From the NCBI GenBank assembly GCA_949291555.1, contig CASEWE010000001.1, positions 215,835 through 279,834 of the forward strand: a DNA stretch of 64,000 bases, read 5' to 3'. The position numbers and the translations under genes are program-made. This document shows, piece by piece, positions 16,501 to 24,860 of this stretch. This DNA comes from an uncultured Bacteroidales bacterium. GTDB lineage: Bacteria; Bacteroidota; Bacteroidia; Bacteroidales; P3. The notes beneath the pieces were generated by a model. That model worked only from the letters and a program-made list of their open reading frames with translations, was not told the DNA's origin and searched no databases. The number at the start of each line of letters is the position of its first letter. Position 1 is the first letter of the stretch.

Positions 16501-17102
16501 AAGAACAAGGACAGAGCTTGAGCCAGATGCAAGAAGCCTTGAATCGCCAGATCGAGGCTTTGAAAAAGATGCTTGAGCAGCAGGCCGCACAGCCGGGAGT
16601 GGATTCTTCTCCGGCATCTTCCTCCCGTAAGGAGGGGCCTTCGGGTACTCCGGCCGGTTCCTCGGTGAGCGATGAACAGGTTTCCGAGGCTTTTGCCCGT
16701 GCTGCAGCCCGGCAGGAAATGATACGGAGGATGCTTCAGGAGGAGCTGGCTCGACAAAAAGCCATGGATCCTTCTTCTGCCGGGAAATATAATTCCATTC
16801 TTGGGGATATGGAGCGCACGGAAAAGGATCTGGTGAACCGAGTATTGAATAGCCAGCTTCTGGCACGGCAGAAGAAGATAGAAACGCGGATGCTTGAAGC
16901 GGAGAATGCCGAGCTTCAGCGGGAGAAGGATGACCGCCGCGAGTCTCGCCGAGGGCAAGCCTTTGACCCGGCGTTGTTCGATAGCGTAAGCGAATTCGAC
17001 CGGAAGGAACGTTCGGCGCGAGAGCTTTTGCTTAGGCGGATTCCGGAATTGAGGCCTTATTACAAAGAAAAGCTTCAAGATTTTCTCTTCGGGGAGCCAT
17101 AA
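13578..17102 (+). CDS. DUF4175 family large membrane protein
   Basis: A 1174-residue envelope protein of a Bacteroidetes-restricted family without a known function. Two hydrophobic helices near the N-terminus (about 26-52 and 56-80) and a third near 150-178 anchor it in the inner membrane. A beta-rich region (about 190-510) with Ig-like strands follows. Residues 520-1170 are a very long Gln/Glu/Leu-rich coiled coil (EEQRRMRQQYEQLADELRKK and LEEIRFEKNRVGQELEQNMN are examples). A Gly/Pro/Lys-rich linker (about 950-985, PGSGKDGKGEKMP) interrupts it. The long tail suggests a structural or motor-like envelope complex. ybeY follows after the parS palindrome. Confidence 0.8.
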   Translation: MGGYEHFISQLDLFLKRYYLDKAFKGLLIFLGILLVVILLLGFLQWVSFFSGSVRAGLFYVSLVILSLAALLLVVRPFCQSRNWVHRMSYKEAARYLAKEYPQLGDRLCNVLELKASASCNDNGVPAALLEAAIRQITSGFLSYRFEKAVKFRHALPYLYAFVFLVSLFAFILLAEPRVLKSTVQVVRYSEEFPPEFPFEISLADTSLHVAYGEDFPLEVRVSGQHLPREIFLVQDGFRIPLERRSSSCFGHVFKQVRRNEVFFLEAGRYRSPLYTIEVDYRPLLSSMKAVLRYPAYTGKSPQVVTDNLDFQVPFGTRIAWELRFDHARSLSAVAVPAQEGGLRTFDVDTAQRPVFRFETQVFSSFEYLLLASSYREASPDTLAFAVECVADAYPRLQVRAFFDSLHPLQRYYQGMISDDYGFHRLLFVARCTNAQTGSSWQEIDTLPIEPSRAVQPFTYYLDLARFPLQEGDEVSFGFELSDNDPYYPYKKAYSPLEMYRKPTREQVRGQLESTASSIDRNFSISLQQSQSFEKKLQDFIEGLLTKQQFSWQDRRQVELLVEEQRRMRQQYEQLADELRKKQELETQAGVDDPDLEEKQRQLQALLENLLDDRILENLQELQSLLDQQAGQEKTLELLEEIRFEKNRVGQELEQNMNLYRQMEFEMRMERLLGDAEELVEKSGQLKEELASRDSKELARNTDSLQDRLAGLETDLESLQEDMETLRELDARLEKPNGFRLPDSLLDALRQSMGTTRKALQENNARGSRLSHEQTHGQMQQLLDGLRMQKQQIEEANAAEDAAFIRLLLKGVLRVSIEQEDLMTRLGETRVNDPRYADLIRRQSALNLEIGFVADSVRAISRRQPQVALSTRQTLRDLEKNSAESLEYLLGMNNVYHQRYSVANSWALARQQYSMTALNDLALLLSESLDRMRPSLQMKGQASGSFQQKGNPQPAPGSGKDGKGEKMPLMMFPGKEQGQSLSQMQEALNRQIEALKKMLEQQAAQPGVDSSPASSSRKEGPSGTPAGSSVSDEQVSEAFARAAARQEMIRRMLQEELARQKAMDPSSAGKYNSILGDMERTEKDLVNRVLNSQLLARQKKIETRMLEAENAELQREKDDRRESRRGQAFDPALFDSVSEFDRKERSARELLLRRIPELRPYYKEKLQDFLFGEP

Positions 17103-17107
17103 GATAA

Positions 17108-17143
17108 TCCGGGCTTTTGTTCCACGTGGAACAAAAGCCCGGA
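17108..17143. promoter_or_regulatory. parS-like site in a perfect 36-base palindrome
   Basis: The core TGTTCCACGTGGAACA (17118-17133) is a full match to the ParB-binding consensus TGTTnCACGTGnAACA in its C/G variant. The symmetry continues to 36 bases with GC-rich outer arms (GCCCGG side). It lies between the DUF4175 stop and the ybeY start, one gene before mnmG (gidA), where parS sites commonly sit near the origin. No T run follows, so a terminator role alone would not explain it. Confidence 0.7.
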
Positions 17144-17158
17144 AAAATATTTTTCAAA

Positions 17159-17965
17159 ATGGGAAGGATTGCTTTCAACGAGATTGATGCGCGGGTGCCT
17201 TTTTTAAAGAGGCGGCAGGCGCGCGCTTGCCTTTCGGCGGTTTTTGAGCGTTTGGGTTTTGTGCCAGGCGAGGTGAATTACGTATTCTGTTCGGACGCTT
17301 ATTTGCTCGATGTGAATCGCAGGTATTTGGGACATGACACGTATACCGATATTATTACCTTCGATTATGGGTTGGGTGCAGGGGTGTGCGATGGCGTTGC
17401 TTTCGGCGGGGATTTTGAGGGCGAAGGCGAAGGGAGGGATGTCCCTGCGCTTTTTTTTGAAGGGGAGATTTGGGGGAGCGCTTCTTTGGGACGGACTTGT
17501 GATGGCGGGAGAGGAGGCGAATGTGAGACGGGGGCGTTTATTTCTGGAGTGCTCCCGGCGGGGGTGGATGTGAAAAGGGGTGCCGGACGTAAGGCTTGTG
17601 CAGGAAAAGGAAAGGAATCGGGATTTGGCGGAAGGGATGTCAGGGTGCCGCGTGGGAGAGGGGGAGGAGAAGAGTCCGGGTTATCGGGGGGCGAAGAGGG
17701 TTTTACAGGAGTCTCTTTCGGCTTCGCGGCCAAGAACACCGACTGGCCGGTAAGGGCTTTGTCGGGCGATATTTATATTAGCGTTCCGCGTGTCCGTGAA
17801 AATGCAAGGAAGTTCCACGTGGAACCTCTCGAAGAGTTGAATCGGGTCTTAGTCCATGGGGTTTTGCATTTGGCTGGATATAAGGATAAAACACCGGAGG
17901 AGGAAAGACGGATGCACGCCATGGAAGACGAAATGCTAAAATACTGTTTCAGGCCCGTGGATTAG
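17159..17965 (+). CDS. ybeY: Endoribonuclease YbeY with a large Gly-rich insertion
   Basis: YbeY is a metal-dependent RNase used in 16S rRNA maturation and ribosome quality control. The usual protein is about 140 residues; this one has 268. The N-terminal part is normal to residue 70 (YLGHDTYTDIITFDY), and the normal sequence resumes at about 202 (SGDIYISVPRVRENA). The zinc motif is HGVLHLAGYKDK (233-244), with Asp in place of the third His as in other Bacteroidetes. Residues about 71-201 are a Gly/Glu/Arg-rich low-complexity insertion from strongly G-rich DNA. The ATG at 17159 is chosen because upstream codons lie in the parS palindrome. A second parS-like site is in the 3' half. Confidence 0.85.
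   Translation: MGRIAFNEIDARVPFLKRRQARACLSAVFERLGFVPGEVNYVFCSDAYLLDVNRRYLGHDTYTDIITFDYGLGAGVCDGVAFGGDFEGEGEGRDVPALFFEGEIWGSASLGRTCDGGRGGECETGAFISGVLPAGVDVKRGAGRKACAGKGKESGFGGRDVRVPRGRGGGEESGLSGGEEGFTGVSFGFAAKNTDWPVRALSGDIYISVPRVRENARKFHVEPLEELNRVLVHGVLHLAGYKDKTPEEERRMHAMEDEMLKYCFRPVD
17812..17825. promoter_or_regulatory. parS-like site inside ybeY
   Basis: GTTCCACGTGGAAC, a perfect 14-base palindrome identical to the core of the site at 17118. It encodes KFHVEP in a weakly conserved part of YbeY, so the DNA motif rather than the protein may be under selection. Confidence 0.6.
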
Positions 17966-18019
17966 CGAGGGTAATGCGGGTGGATTTCGTGAGAAAGAAA
18001 AGAAGAAAGGGGTTGTAGA

Positions 18020-19900
18020 ATGGCGTTGGATTACGATATTGTTGTGGTAGGTGGCGGACATGCCGGTTGCGAGGCTGCTGCTGCCGCCGCGAATTTGGGA
18101 AGCCGTGTGCTTCTGGTAAGCATGCAGATCGACCGGTTGGCATATATGTCGTGCAATCCGGCCATGGGGGGGGTGGCCAAAGGCCAGATTGTGCGGGAAA
18201 TCGATGCCATGGGCGGGTATTCGGGCATTGTAACCGATAGTTCCACGCTTCAATTCCGCATGCTGAATCGATCGAAAGGGCCGGCCATGTGGAGTCCGCG
18301 CGCCCAATGCGATATGGGTTTGTTTTCTTCTGCTTGGCGACGAGTTTTGGAAAGGATACCGAATCTGGATTTGCGGCAGGATACCGTAGTGGAATTCCTT
18401 TTTGAAGCAGGAGGGCGTTTGCGGGGGGTGAAGACGCTTTCAGGAGCGGAAATCGTTTCACGGGCAGTTATCCTTACCGGTGGAACTTTTTTGAATGGAC
18501 GGATTCATGTGGGAGAAAGTTCTTATCCGGGCGGACGGGTTGGCGAGGCGGCCTCCTTGGGTTTGAGCGGCCAGCTTTCGGCTTTGGGTTTGAAAACGGG
18601 AAGCCTCAAGACAGGCACTCCGGTGCGAATAGACGCACGGACAGTGGACTTTTCTGTGCTGACCGCGCAAGAAGGGGATTCGACCCCCGGAAAGTTTTCT
18701 TTTTCCGACACCCAGCCCGTAGAAGCGCAGATGCCTTGCTTCCTGGCCTACACGAATACCGAGGTTCATGCGGTATTGCGTAAAGGGTTCGACCGTTCTC
18801 CTTTGTTTGCGGGCAGGATTAAAGGAAGAGGTCCGAGATACTGTCCTTCCATTGAAGACAAAATCGACCGGTTTGCAGACAAGGACAAGCATCAGCTTTT
18901 CTTTGAGCCATGCGGTCGGAATACGAACGAATATTACCTTAACGGCTTCTCGTCTTCTTTGCCGGAAGAAGTCCAAATAGAGGCCTTGCATAAAATCAGG
19001 GGATTCGAAAACGCGCGCGTGTTTCGTCCCGGCTATGCGATCGAATACGACTTTTTCGATCCTCAGCAGCTGTTTCCCACATTGGAGAGCCGGTGTGTCC
19101 CGTTTCTTTACCTGGCCGGGCAAGTAAATGGGACCACGGGTTATGAAGAGGCGGCCGGGCAAGGATTCATGGCAGGCGTGAATGCCCATTTGAAGCTAAA
19201 AGAGCGGGATCCGTTTGTTTTGAGCCGTTCCCAGGCATATATCGGGGTGCTTATCGATGATTTGATAACGAAAGGCGTGGACGAACCCTATCGGATGTTT
19301 ACCTCCCGGGCCGAGTACCGGATTCTGCTGCGGCAAGACAATGCCGACCAACGGCTCACCCCGCTTTCTTACAAATTGGGGCTTTCCGGAGAAAAACGCA
19401 TGGAACGTTTGGAATCGAAACGTAAGGATGAGGCAGCCGTAAAAGCGTATTTGGAACAGCATAAGGTGATGCCGGAAGAAGCAAATCCATTTTTGGAAGA
19501 AGCCGGTACGGCACCTATCCAGCAGAAGTTCTCGCTATCATCCCTTTTGCACCGCCCGCAAATCGGGTTTCAAGAACTGCTTCGTATGAGTCCGGAATTT
19601 TCCGCGTATGTGGAATCGTACAAAGGGAAACCTTATTTCCAAGAAATGATAGAAGAAGCGGAAATAAGCTTGAAGTACGATTCTTATATAAAGAAAGAAG
19701 AAGAAAACGTGAAGAGGGTTTCCCGGTATGAAAACTTGCCCTTGAGGCCCGATTTCGATTACGCATCGATACGTTCCCTTTCTTTCGAGGCGCGGGAAAA
19801 ACTATCGAAGCTGCGGCCCCTGACTTTGGGACAGGCTTCCCGCATACCCGGGGTTTCGCCTTCCGATATTTCGGTATTGTTGGTTTGGTTAAACAAATAG
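18020..19900 (+). CDS. mnmG: tRNA uridine-5-carboxymethylaminomethyl enzyme MnmG
   Basis: FAD-dependent partner of MnmE that installs the cmnm5 group on wobble uridine of certain tRNAs. The 626 residues are full length. The FAD-binding Rossmann motif is VVVGGGHAGCEAAAAAANLG (9-28). SCNPAMGGVAKGQIVREIDAMGG, the GidA signature, follows, with TGGTFLNGRIHVGE, GRGPRYCPSIEDKI and YLAGQVNGTTGYEEAAGQG. The C-terminal helical domain ends in GVSPSDISVLLVWL. mutS starts 4 bases after its stop, so the two are co-transcribed. In many bacteria gidA sits by the origin with parS sites, as seen here. Confidence 0.98.
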   Translation: MALDYDIVVVGGGHAGCEAAAAAANLGSRVLLVSMQIDRLAYMSCNPAMGGVAKGQIVREIDAMGGYSGIVTDSSTLQFRMLNRSKGPAMWSPRAQCDMGLFSSAWRRVLERIPNLDLRQDTVVEFLFEAGGRLRGVKTLSGAEIVSRAVILTGGTFLNGRIHVGESSYPGGRVGEAASLGLSGQLSALGLKTGSLKTGTPVRIDARTVDFSVLTAQEGDSTPGKFSFSDTQPVEAQMPCFLAYTNTEVHAVLRKGFDRSPLFAGRIKGRGPRYCPSIEDKIDRFADKDKHQLFFEPCGRNTNEYYLNGFSSSLPEEVQIEALHKIRGFENARVFRPGYAIEYDFFDPQQLFPTLESRCVPFLYLAGQVNGTTGYEEAAGQGFMAGVNAHLKLKERDPFVLSRSQAYIGVLIDDLITKGVDEPYRMFTSRAEYRILLRQDNADQRLTPLSYKLGLSGEKRMERLESKRKDEAAVKAYLEQHKVMPEEANPFLEEAGTAPIQQKFSLSSLLHRPQIGFQELLRMSPEFSAYVESYKGKPYFQEMIEEAEISLKYDSYIKKEEENVKRVSRYENLPLRPDFDYASIRSLSFEAREKLSKLRPLTLGQASRIPGVSPSDISVLLVWLNK

Positions 19901-19904
19901 TTTC

Positions 19905-22889
19905 ATGGACAAGGAAGAGGGAAAAGGATTGCTCGGCGGAAAGAGTTCCGCAATCGAAGAGGAGAAAGGCAGGAGCGAAAAGACGGTTGAAACCCCTTTG
20001 ATGAAGCAGTTTTTTGAAATAAAGAGCCAGCACCCTGATGCCATTTTGCTTTTTCGCGTAGGAGACTTTTACGAGACATTCGGCGAGGACGCTGTTTTTG
20101 CCTCGAAGGTGCTCGATATCGTTCTGACCCGGAAAGCCAGCGGTTCCCACACCTATACCGAATTGGCCGGGTTCCCTTACCATGCGCTGGACACTTACCT
20201 TTATAAATTGGTAAAAGCCGGCGGGAAAGTTGCCATATGCGAGCAGCTGGAAGATCCCAAACAGACCCGGAAATTGGTGAAACGAGGGGTTACCGAACTG
20301 ATAACCCCTGGAATTTCGTTCAACGACCGCCTGCTGGAAAAGTCCCGGAACAATTTTTTGTGCGGAATAAGCCCAGCGGTCGAAAAAGGGAAGCAGCGGA
20401 ATCCTTCCGGAAGCCCTTGCATGGGGGTTTCCTTTTTGGATGTCAGCACGGGGGAATTTTTTGTGGCGGAAGGTTCGGAATCGTACATCCGCAAACTGCT
20501 CGATGATTTCCAGCCTTCCGAAATCGTACTTCCAAAAGCTTACCGAGATACGTTTTTCCATGTTTTTGGAAACCATTATTATTTGACGGTGTTCGATGAC
20601 TGGGTCTTTCGCCCGGCTTTTGCCCGTGAAACTCTTTTGAAGCATTTCCGGGTCAATTCCCTGAAGGGTTTCGGAATCGAGGCCATGGAACAAGCGCAAA
20701 TTGCGGCAGCTGCATGCCTGCACTATTTGAGCGAGAGCAAGCATGAGCAATCCTCGCATATCGCTTCCATTCAGAAAATCGTGGAAGGCGATTACGTCTG
20801 GATGGATGCTTTCACCTTGCGCAATCTGGAAGTCCTGCAACCAGCCGTGCCTGGTGCCGATTCCGTGCCAGCCGCCTGCAATTCGCTTTACGCGGTGTTG
20901 AACAGGACCTCGACACCGATGGGAGGACGGCTTTTGCGCAGGTTCCTGATGCTTCCGCTCAAGGAGGCCGAGCCGATAAACCGCCGGTTGGATTATGTGG
21001 ATTTTCTTTTCCGGGAGGAAGCCGCATCGGAATTTCTGGCCGAAGCCTTCCAAGAAATGGGGGATTTGGAGCGCCTTTTGTCGAAAGTGGCCGCGTTGAG
21101 GGCGCAACCGCGCGAACTTTTGCAGTTGAAAAGGGCTTTGGAATCCCTTGCCCGGGTTATCGGCCATTGGAAGGACGAGGCGGTGCCAGACTCGGTTTTG
21201 CCGGATGGATTGCCGGGCAAACCTCTTTCCCTTGCAGGCAAGGATGCAGGAAAGGACGGGGCCCGGCCGGGGAAGGAGAACGCGGATGAAACCCGGCAGG
21301 ATCCGGAAGGAAGGAATCCGCTACCTCCTTTTTGGAAAGAATGGGTCGATAGCTTGGATGCTTGCCCCGACTTGATCCGGCATTTGGCGCAATGGGTTTC
21401 TCCCGATGCTCCCGCTGTTGCAAGCAAGGGCAATGTGATTGCCCCAGGAGCCGATCCGCAATTGGACGAGCTTCGCAAAATCGCTTTTTCGGGCAAGGAA
21501 TATCTGGCGGAATTGTTGCAGCAGGAATCCCGAAAGAGCGGGATTCCCAATTTGAAGCTCGGGTTTAACAACGTCTATGGCTATTACTTGGAAGTAACTC
21601 ATTCCTACAAGGAAAAAGTACCTTCGGATTGGGTGCGCAAGCAGACGCTCACGAATGCGGAACGGTACATAACCCAGGAGTTGAAGGCCTACGAAGAAAA
21701 AGTATTGGATGCCCAAGCCAGGATTTCCGGGCTTGAAGCCTCTCTTTACCAGCAGTTGCTTTCGGATAGCTGTTCCTACGTGCAGCGGGTTCAGAAATCC
21801 GTGCAATCAATTGCTTTCATGGATGTCATGAATGCTTTTGCAAAGGTTTCGAAAAGTTTTGGATATGTACGTCCGAAGCTGGAAGACGGATACGATTTGG
21901 AGATTGTGAAAGGACGTCATCCTGTCATTGAGCAAAATCTTGAAGCTGGGCAGAAATACGTACCGAATGATATACGTTTTCATTACGATTCGTGCAGGAT
22001 CATGATGATTACCGGGCCGAACATGTCGGGAAAGTCGGCGGTTTTGCGCCAGACGGCTTTGATTGTGCTTATGGCGCAAGCGGGTTGTTTCGTTCCGGCG
22101 CAAGCGGCGCGCATCGGTTTGGTCGATAAGATTTTTACCCGCGTGGGCGCAACCGACAATATTTCTTCGGGCGAAAGCACCTTCATGGTAGAGATGAACG
22201 AGACGGCCAATATTTTGAACAATCTTACCGGGCGGTCGTTGGTGCTTCTCGACGAGATAGGCCGGGGTACCAGCACCTACGATGGAATCTCCATTGCCTG
22301 GGCCATTGCCGAATACCTTCATCAAACGCCGAAGAAGGATTGCAAAGTCCTGTTTGCCACGCATTACCATGAACTCAACCAGATGGCTTCGCGTTACCGG
22401 CATATCCGCAACTATCATGTGAAGGTGAAAGAAGTGGACGATCAGGTGATTTTTCTCCGGACTTTGGAAGAGGGGGGGTCGGAACATAGCTTCGGTATCC
22501 ATGTTGCCGAAATGGCAGGCATGCCGCCCAGCGTGGTGGCAAAGGCACGCCAGATTCTTTCGTCTTTGGAAAATTCGCGCGGGAACACCCGGAATTCGAT
22601 TTTTGCAAGCTCATCAGGTTCGCCTGTAACGGACCCAGGCAAGGACGGGAATCCTCCAGGCGATTCTCCTGCTGCGGAAACACCGGGAAAAACCCGATGG
22701 AATACCATTCAACATATTGATAAACAACAGCATAAACCGTATCAATTGAGCTTTATCCAACTGGAGGATCCGTTGCTCGAAAAAATCTGGGACGAAATTC
22801 TCGGCATCGATGTCGATATGCTTACACCCGTACAGGCACTCAATAAGTTAGATGAGATTAAAAGGCTTTTGAAGCCACATGGGCGGTAA
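19905..22889 (+). CDS. mutS: DNA mismatch repair protein MutS
   Basis: Recognises base mismatches and starts mismatch repair with MutL. At 994 residues it is about 110 longer than typical. After a charged extension of about 30 residues comes the mismatch-binding domain with LLFRVGDFYETFGEDA (Phe of the FxE motif). The clamp follows, and the ATPase shows GPNMSGKSAVLRQ (about 704-716), STFMVEMNE, DEIGRGTSTYDG and THYHEL. Extra length comes from a Gly/Lys/Asp-rich insertion at about 422-484 and a similar linker before the C-terminal helices (SSSGSPVTDPGKDGNPPGD). All catalytic motifs are intact. It overlaps transcriptionally with mnmG. Confidence 0.97.
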   Translation: MDKEEGKGLLGGKSSAIEEEKGRSEKTVETPLMKQFFEIKSQHPDAILLFRVGDFYETFGEDAVFASKVLDIVLTRKASGSHTYTELAGFPYHALDTYLYKLVKAGGKVAICEQLEDPKQTRKLVKRGVTELITPGISFNDRLLEKSRNNFLCGISPAVEKGKQRNPSGSPCMGVSFLDVSTGEFFVAEGSESYIRKLLDDFQPSEIVLPKAYRDTFFHVFGNHYYLTVFDDWVFRPAFARETLLKHFRVNSLKGFGIEAMEQAQIAAAACLHYLSESKHEQSSHIASIQKIVEGDYVWMDAFTLRNLEVLQPAVPGADSVPAACNSLYAVLNRTSTPMGGRLLRRFLMLPLKEAEPINRRLDYVDFLFREEAASEFLAEAFQEMGDLERLLSKVAALRAQPRELLQLKRALESLARVIGHWKDEAVPDSVLPDGLPGKPLSLAGKDAGKDGARPGKENADETRQDPEGRNPLPPFWKEWVDSLDACPDLIRHLAQWVSPDAPAVASKGNVIAPGADPQLDELRKIAFSGKEYLAELLQQESRKSGIPNLKLGFNNVYGYYLEVTHSYKEKVPSDWVRKQTLTNAERYITQELKAYEEKVLDAQARISGLEASLYQQLLSDSCSYVQRVQKSVQSIAFMDVMNAFAKVSKSFGYVRPKLEDGYDLEIVKGRHPVIEQNLEAGQKYVPNDIRFHYDSCRIMMITGPNMSGKSAVLRQTALIVLMAQAGCFVPAQAARIGLVDKIFTRVGATDNISSGESTFMVEMNETANILNNLTGRSLVLLDEIGRGTSTYDGISIAWAIAEYLHQTPKKDCKVLFATHYHELNQMASRYRHIRNYHVKVKEVDDQVIFLRTLEEGGSEHSFGIHVAEMAGMPPSVVAKARQILSSLENSRGNTRNSIFASSSGSPVTDPGKDGNPPGDSPAAETPGKTRWNTIQHIDKQQHKPYQLSFIQLEDPLLEKIWDEILGIDVDMLTPVQALNKLDEIKRLLKPHGR

Positions 22890-23151
22890 AGCGCCCGGAG
22901 CGGGAAGCCTTTCGTGCCGACTTTGTTTTTTCCGGCATAAGCTGCCCGGAGAATTTTGGAAGTTGACGGCAATGGGTGCCGGTGCTATTGAGGGGAAGCA
23001 AGAGGGGGTTTTGCCAAGCCCGGCATCTATCCCGGTTCGGCACGGACGGGTAGCTGTATAGGAATGTAGCTGCAAGAACACCATATCGAATTAATAAACA
23101 AATAATTAAAGAGTTTAAAATAATTTTTGCACCAAGGTTTTTTCGATTTCT
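22890..23151. other. Intergenic region between mutS and the tRNA genes
   Basis: No gene or convincing terminator is visible. The first 170 bases are GC-rich and the last 80 are AT-rich and lead into the tRNA-Gly promoter. Confidence 0.5.
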
Positions 23152-23182
23152 TTTGCAATATCGAAATTTATGCATACCTTTG
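23152..23182 (+). promoter_or_regulatory. tRNA-Gly promoter
   Basis: TTTG (23152-23155), 19-base spacer, TACCTTTG (23175-23182): a close match to the Bacteroidetes consensus, 12 bases before the mature tRNA. Confidence 0.8.
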
Positions 23183-23194
23183 CAATCCGATTCT

Positions 23195-23267
23195 GCGGAA
23201 GTAGCTCAGCTGGTAGAGCGCAACCTTGCCAAGGTTGAGGTCGCGAGTTCGAACCTCGTTTTCCGCT
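23195..23267 (+). tRNA. tRNA-Gly (anticodon GCC)
   Basis: A 73-base tRNA. GCGGAAG pairs with TTTCCGC (one G-U pair) and the discriminator is T. The D arm is GCTCAGCTGGTAGAGC, the anticodon arm CCTTGCCAAGG gives GCC, and the T arm contains GAGTTCGAACCTC. CCA is not encoded. Confidence 0.96.
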
Positions 23268-23273
23268 CTGAAC

Positions 23274-23309
23274 ATCCCGGAGTTGCCAAGACCTCGGGAT
23301 TTTTTTTTG
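23274..23309 (+). terminator. Terminator-like hairpin between the two tRNAs
   Basis: ATCCCGG (23274-23280) can pair with TCGGGAT (23294-23300), followed by a run of T to 23308. It would end tRNA-Gly transcripts, with read-through supplying tRNA-Leu, since no separate promoter fits in the remaining space. Confidence 0.65.
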
Positions 23310-23311
23310 TT

Positions 23312-23396
23312 GCCCTGGTGGTGGAACCGGTAGACACGCAGGACTTAAAATCCTGTGGCCGATGAGGCCGTGCGGGTTCAAGTCCCGCCCAGGGCA
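23312..23396 (+). tRNA. tRNA-Leu (anticodon TAA)
   Basis: An 85-base type II tRNA. GCCCTGG (23312-23318) pairs with CCAGGGC (23389-23395) and the discriminator is A. The anticodon arm GGACTTAAAATCC gives TAA. A long variable arm (TGGCCGATGAGGCCG region) and the T arm GCGGGTTCAAGTCCCGC are present. Confidence 0.96.
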
Positions 23397-23558
23397 CGTT
23401 CTTTCGGCCATTGAAAGGCCAAACGGATTTTTCAGGGCAAGGCGGCCCAATCCAGTTGATGGATTCCGCCTGGCAGACCCGCCGGGGCTTCGTTCTTTTG
23501 AAGGCGCCGGGCCGGATTCGGTGCAAGATACAGGCAAGAAGAAGTGCCGTTCCTGAAT

Positions 23559-24860
23559 ATGGCATCGTTGGAATCTTTACGTGTTTTTTCTCTTTTAGAA
23601 GTTTGTCAAAGCATCCAAAGAACGCTTTCAGCCCGTTACGGTTCAACTTTTTGGGTTCGGGCCGAAATGAACAAGCTGAATTTCTACCCGGCGTCCGGTC
23701 ATTGTTTTCCCGATTTATTGCAGAAGGAAGGAAATGAAATCGTGGCGCAGATGCGTTCGGTTCTCTGGAAATCCGATTTCGACAGGATCAACCGCCGTTT
23801 TCTGGAGGTTGTGAAGGAACCGCTTCGGGAAGGCATCGAAATGGTGTTCGAGGCGCGTATCCAATATGAGCCGCGGCACGGGTTGAGCCTCCGCATTGTC
23901 GATATAGATCCCACGTATGTGTTAGGAACGCTGGAACGGGAACGGCTGGCATGCGTGCGCCGTTTGCAAGCGGAAAATATCTGGAGCCGCAACCAGGCGC
24001 TTTCGCTTCCCTGGGTTCCGAACCGGATAGCGGTCATTTCATCGCAGACCAGCAAAGGGTTCTCTGATTTTATCCAGGTGCTGTCGGAAAATCCTTGGGG
24101 ATACACGTTCCATGTGGAACTTTTTTCCGCCCTTCTTCAAGGCGAAGAGGCCCGCGATTCGCTTTTGGCGGCTTTGCATCGGATAGAGGCCCGGAAAGGA
24201 CAGTTTGATGCCGTAGCCTTGATTCGAGGCGGGGGAGACGAGGTCGGGTTGAATGTCTACAACCATTACGAATTGGCCCGGGCTGTCTGCTTGTTTCCTT
24301 TGCCCATTTTGACAGGAATCGGCCACTCAACGAATTTAACTGTATGTGAGGAAGTTGCGTTTTTTCATGGCATCACACCGACACAAATTGGAAACTTCCT
24401 TTTGGAGCGATGCCGAAATTTCGACGAGCAGGTGCAAGACAGCTTGAAACGTTTGGCGACCGCTTCCCGCCAGTGCTTGCAAGCGGAAAAGGCTCGGATA
24501 GAACGGTTCGGTTACAGCTGGTTCCGGGCATCCTTGCAGCTGCATCGCGAGAACGATGTCCTCGATACGTTGGTTTCGCGTTTGCGCCGCGCGGCGCGGA
24601 TTCCTTTGAAAACTGCCCGGTTGGCCTTGGAAACGCAGGAAAAGGCGGTGGAATGGGCCGATCCCGCCCGGATGCTGCGAATGGGTTACTCGTTGGCTTA
24701 TCGGGAGGGGAAAATCGTGGGTTCGGTTGCCGGTCTCCTGCCCGGGGAAAGCTTGCAGATACGGATGCAGGACGGGCAAGTGGAAAGCCGGGTGGAAGAA
24801 GTCCGCAAAGAGAATCCCGGGAAAAGGATTGGGGGAACCAAAAGAGGAATGCAGGATTGA
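23559..24860 (+). CDS. xseA: Exodeoxyribonuclease VII large subunit
   Basis: Catalytic subunit of exonuclease VII, which degrades single-stranded DNA to oligonucleotides. The 433 residues include an N-terminal OB-fold (SLLEVCQSIQRTLSARYGSTFWVRAEMNKL). The nuclease core shows IAVISSQTSKGFSDF, DAVALIRGGGDEVGLNVYNHYELARAV and PILTGIGHSTNLTVCEEVA, the latter two carrying the conserved Gly/Asp/His motifs. A helical C-terminal region follows. The ATG at 23559 (MASLESL) is preferred to a GTG five codons earlier. A parS-like site lies inside at 24107-24120. xseB follows about 194 bases downstream. Confidence 0.95.
   Translation: MASLESLRVFSLLEVCQSIQRTLSARYGSTFWVRAEMNKLNFYPASGHCFPDLLQKEGNEIVAQMRSVLWKSDFDRINRRFLEVVKEPLREGIEMVFEARIQYEPRHGLSLRIVDIDPTYVLGTLERERLACVRRLQAENIWSRNQALSLPWVPNRIAVISSQTSKGFSDFIQVLSENPWGYTFHVELFSALLQGEEARDSLLAALHRIEARKGQFDAVALIRGGGDEVGLNVYNHYELARAVCLFPLPILTGIGHSTNLTVCEEVAFFHGITPTQIGNFLLERCRNFDEQVQDSLKRLATASRQCLQAEKARIERFGYSWFRASLQLHRENDVLDTLVSRLRRAARIPLKTARLALETQEKAVEWADPARMLRMGYSLAYREGKIVGSVAGLLPGESLQIRMQDGQVESRVEEVRKENPGKRIGGTKRGMQD
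24107..24120. promoter_or_regulatory. parS-like site inside xseA (one mismatch)
   Basis: GTTCCATGTGGAAC differs from the 14-base core at 17812 only in the centre (CATGTG for CACGTG). It codes for TFHVEL. It may be a weak ParB site or chance. Confidence 0.35.

Noticed and set aside
19515..21167. 550-codon open frame opposite mnmG and mutS
   Set aside because: It is antisense to two clear genes and its product matches no pattern; it is a shadow of codon bias.
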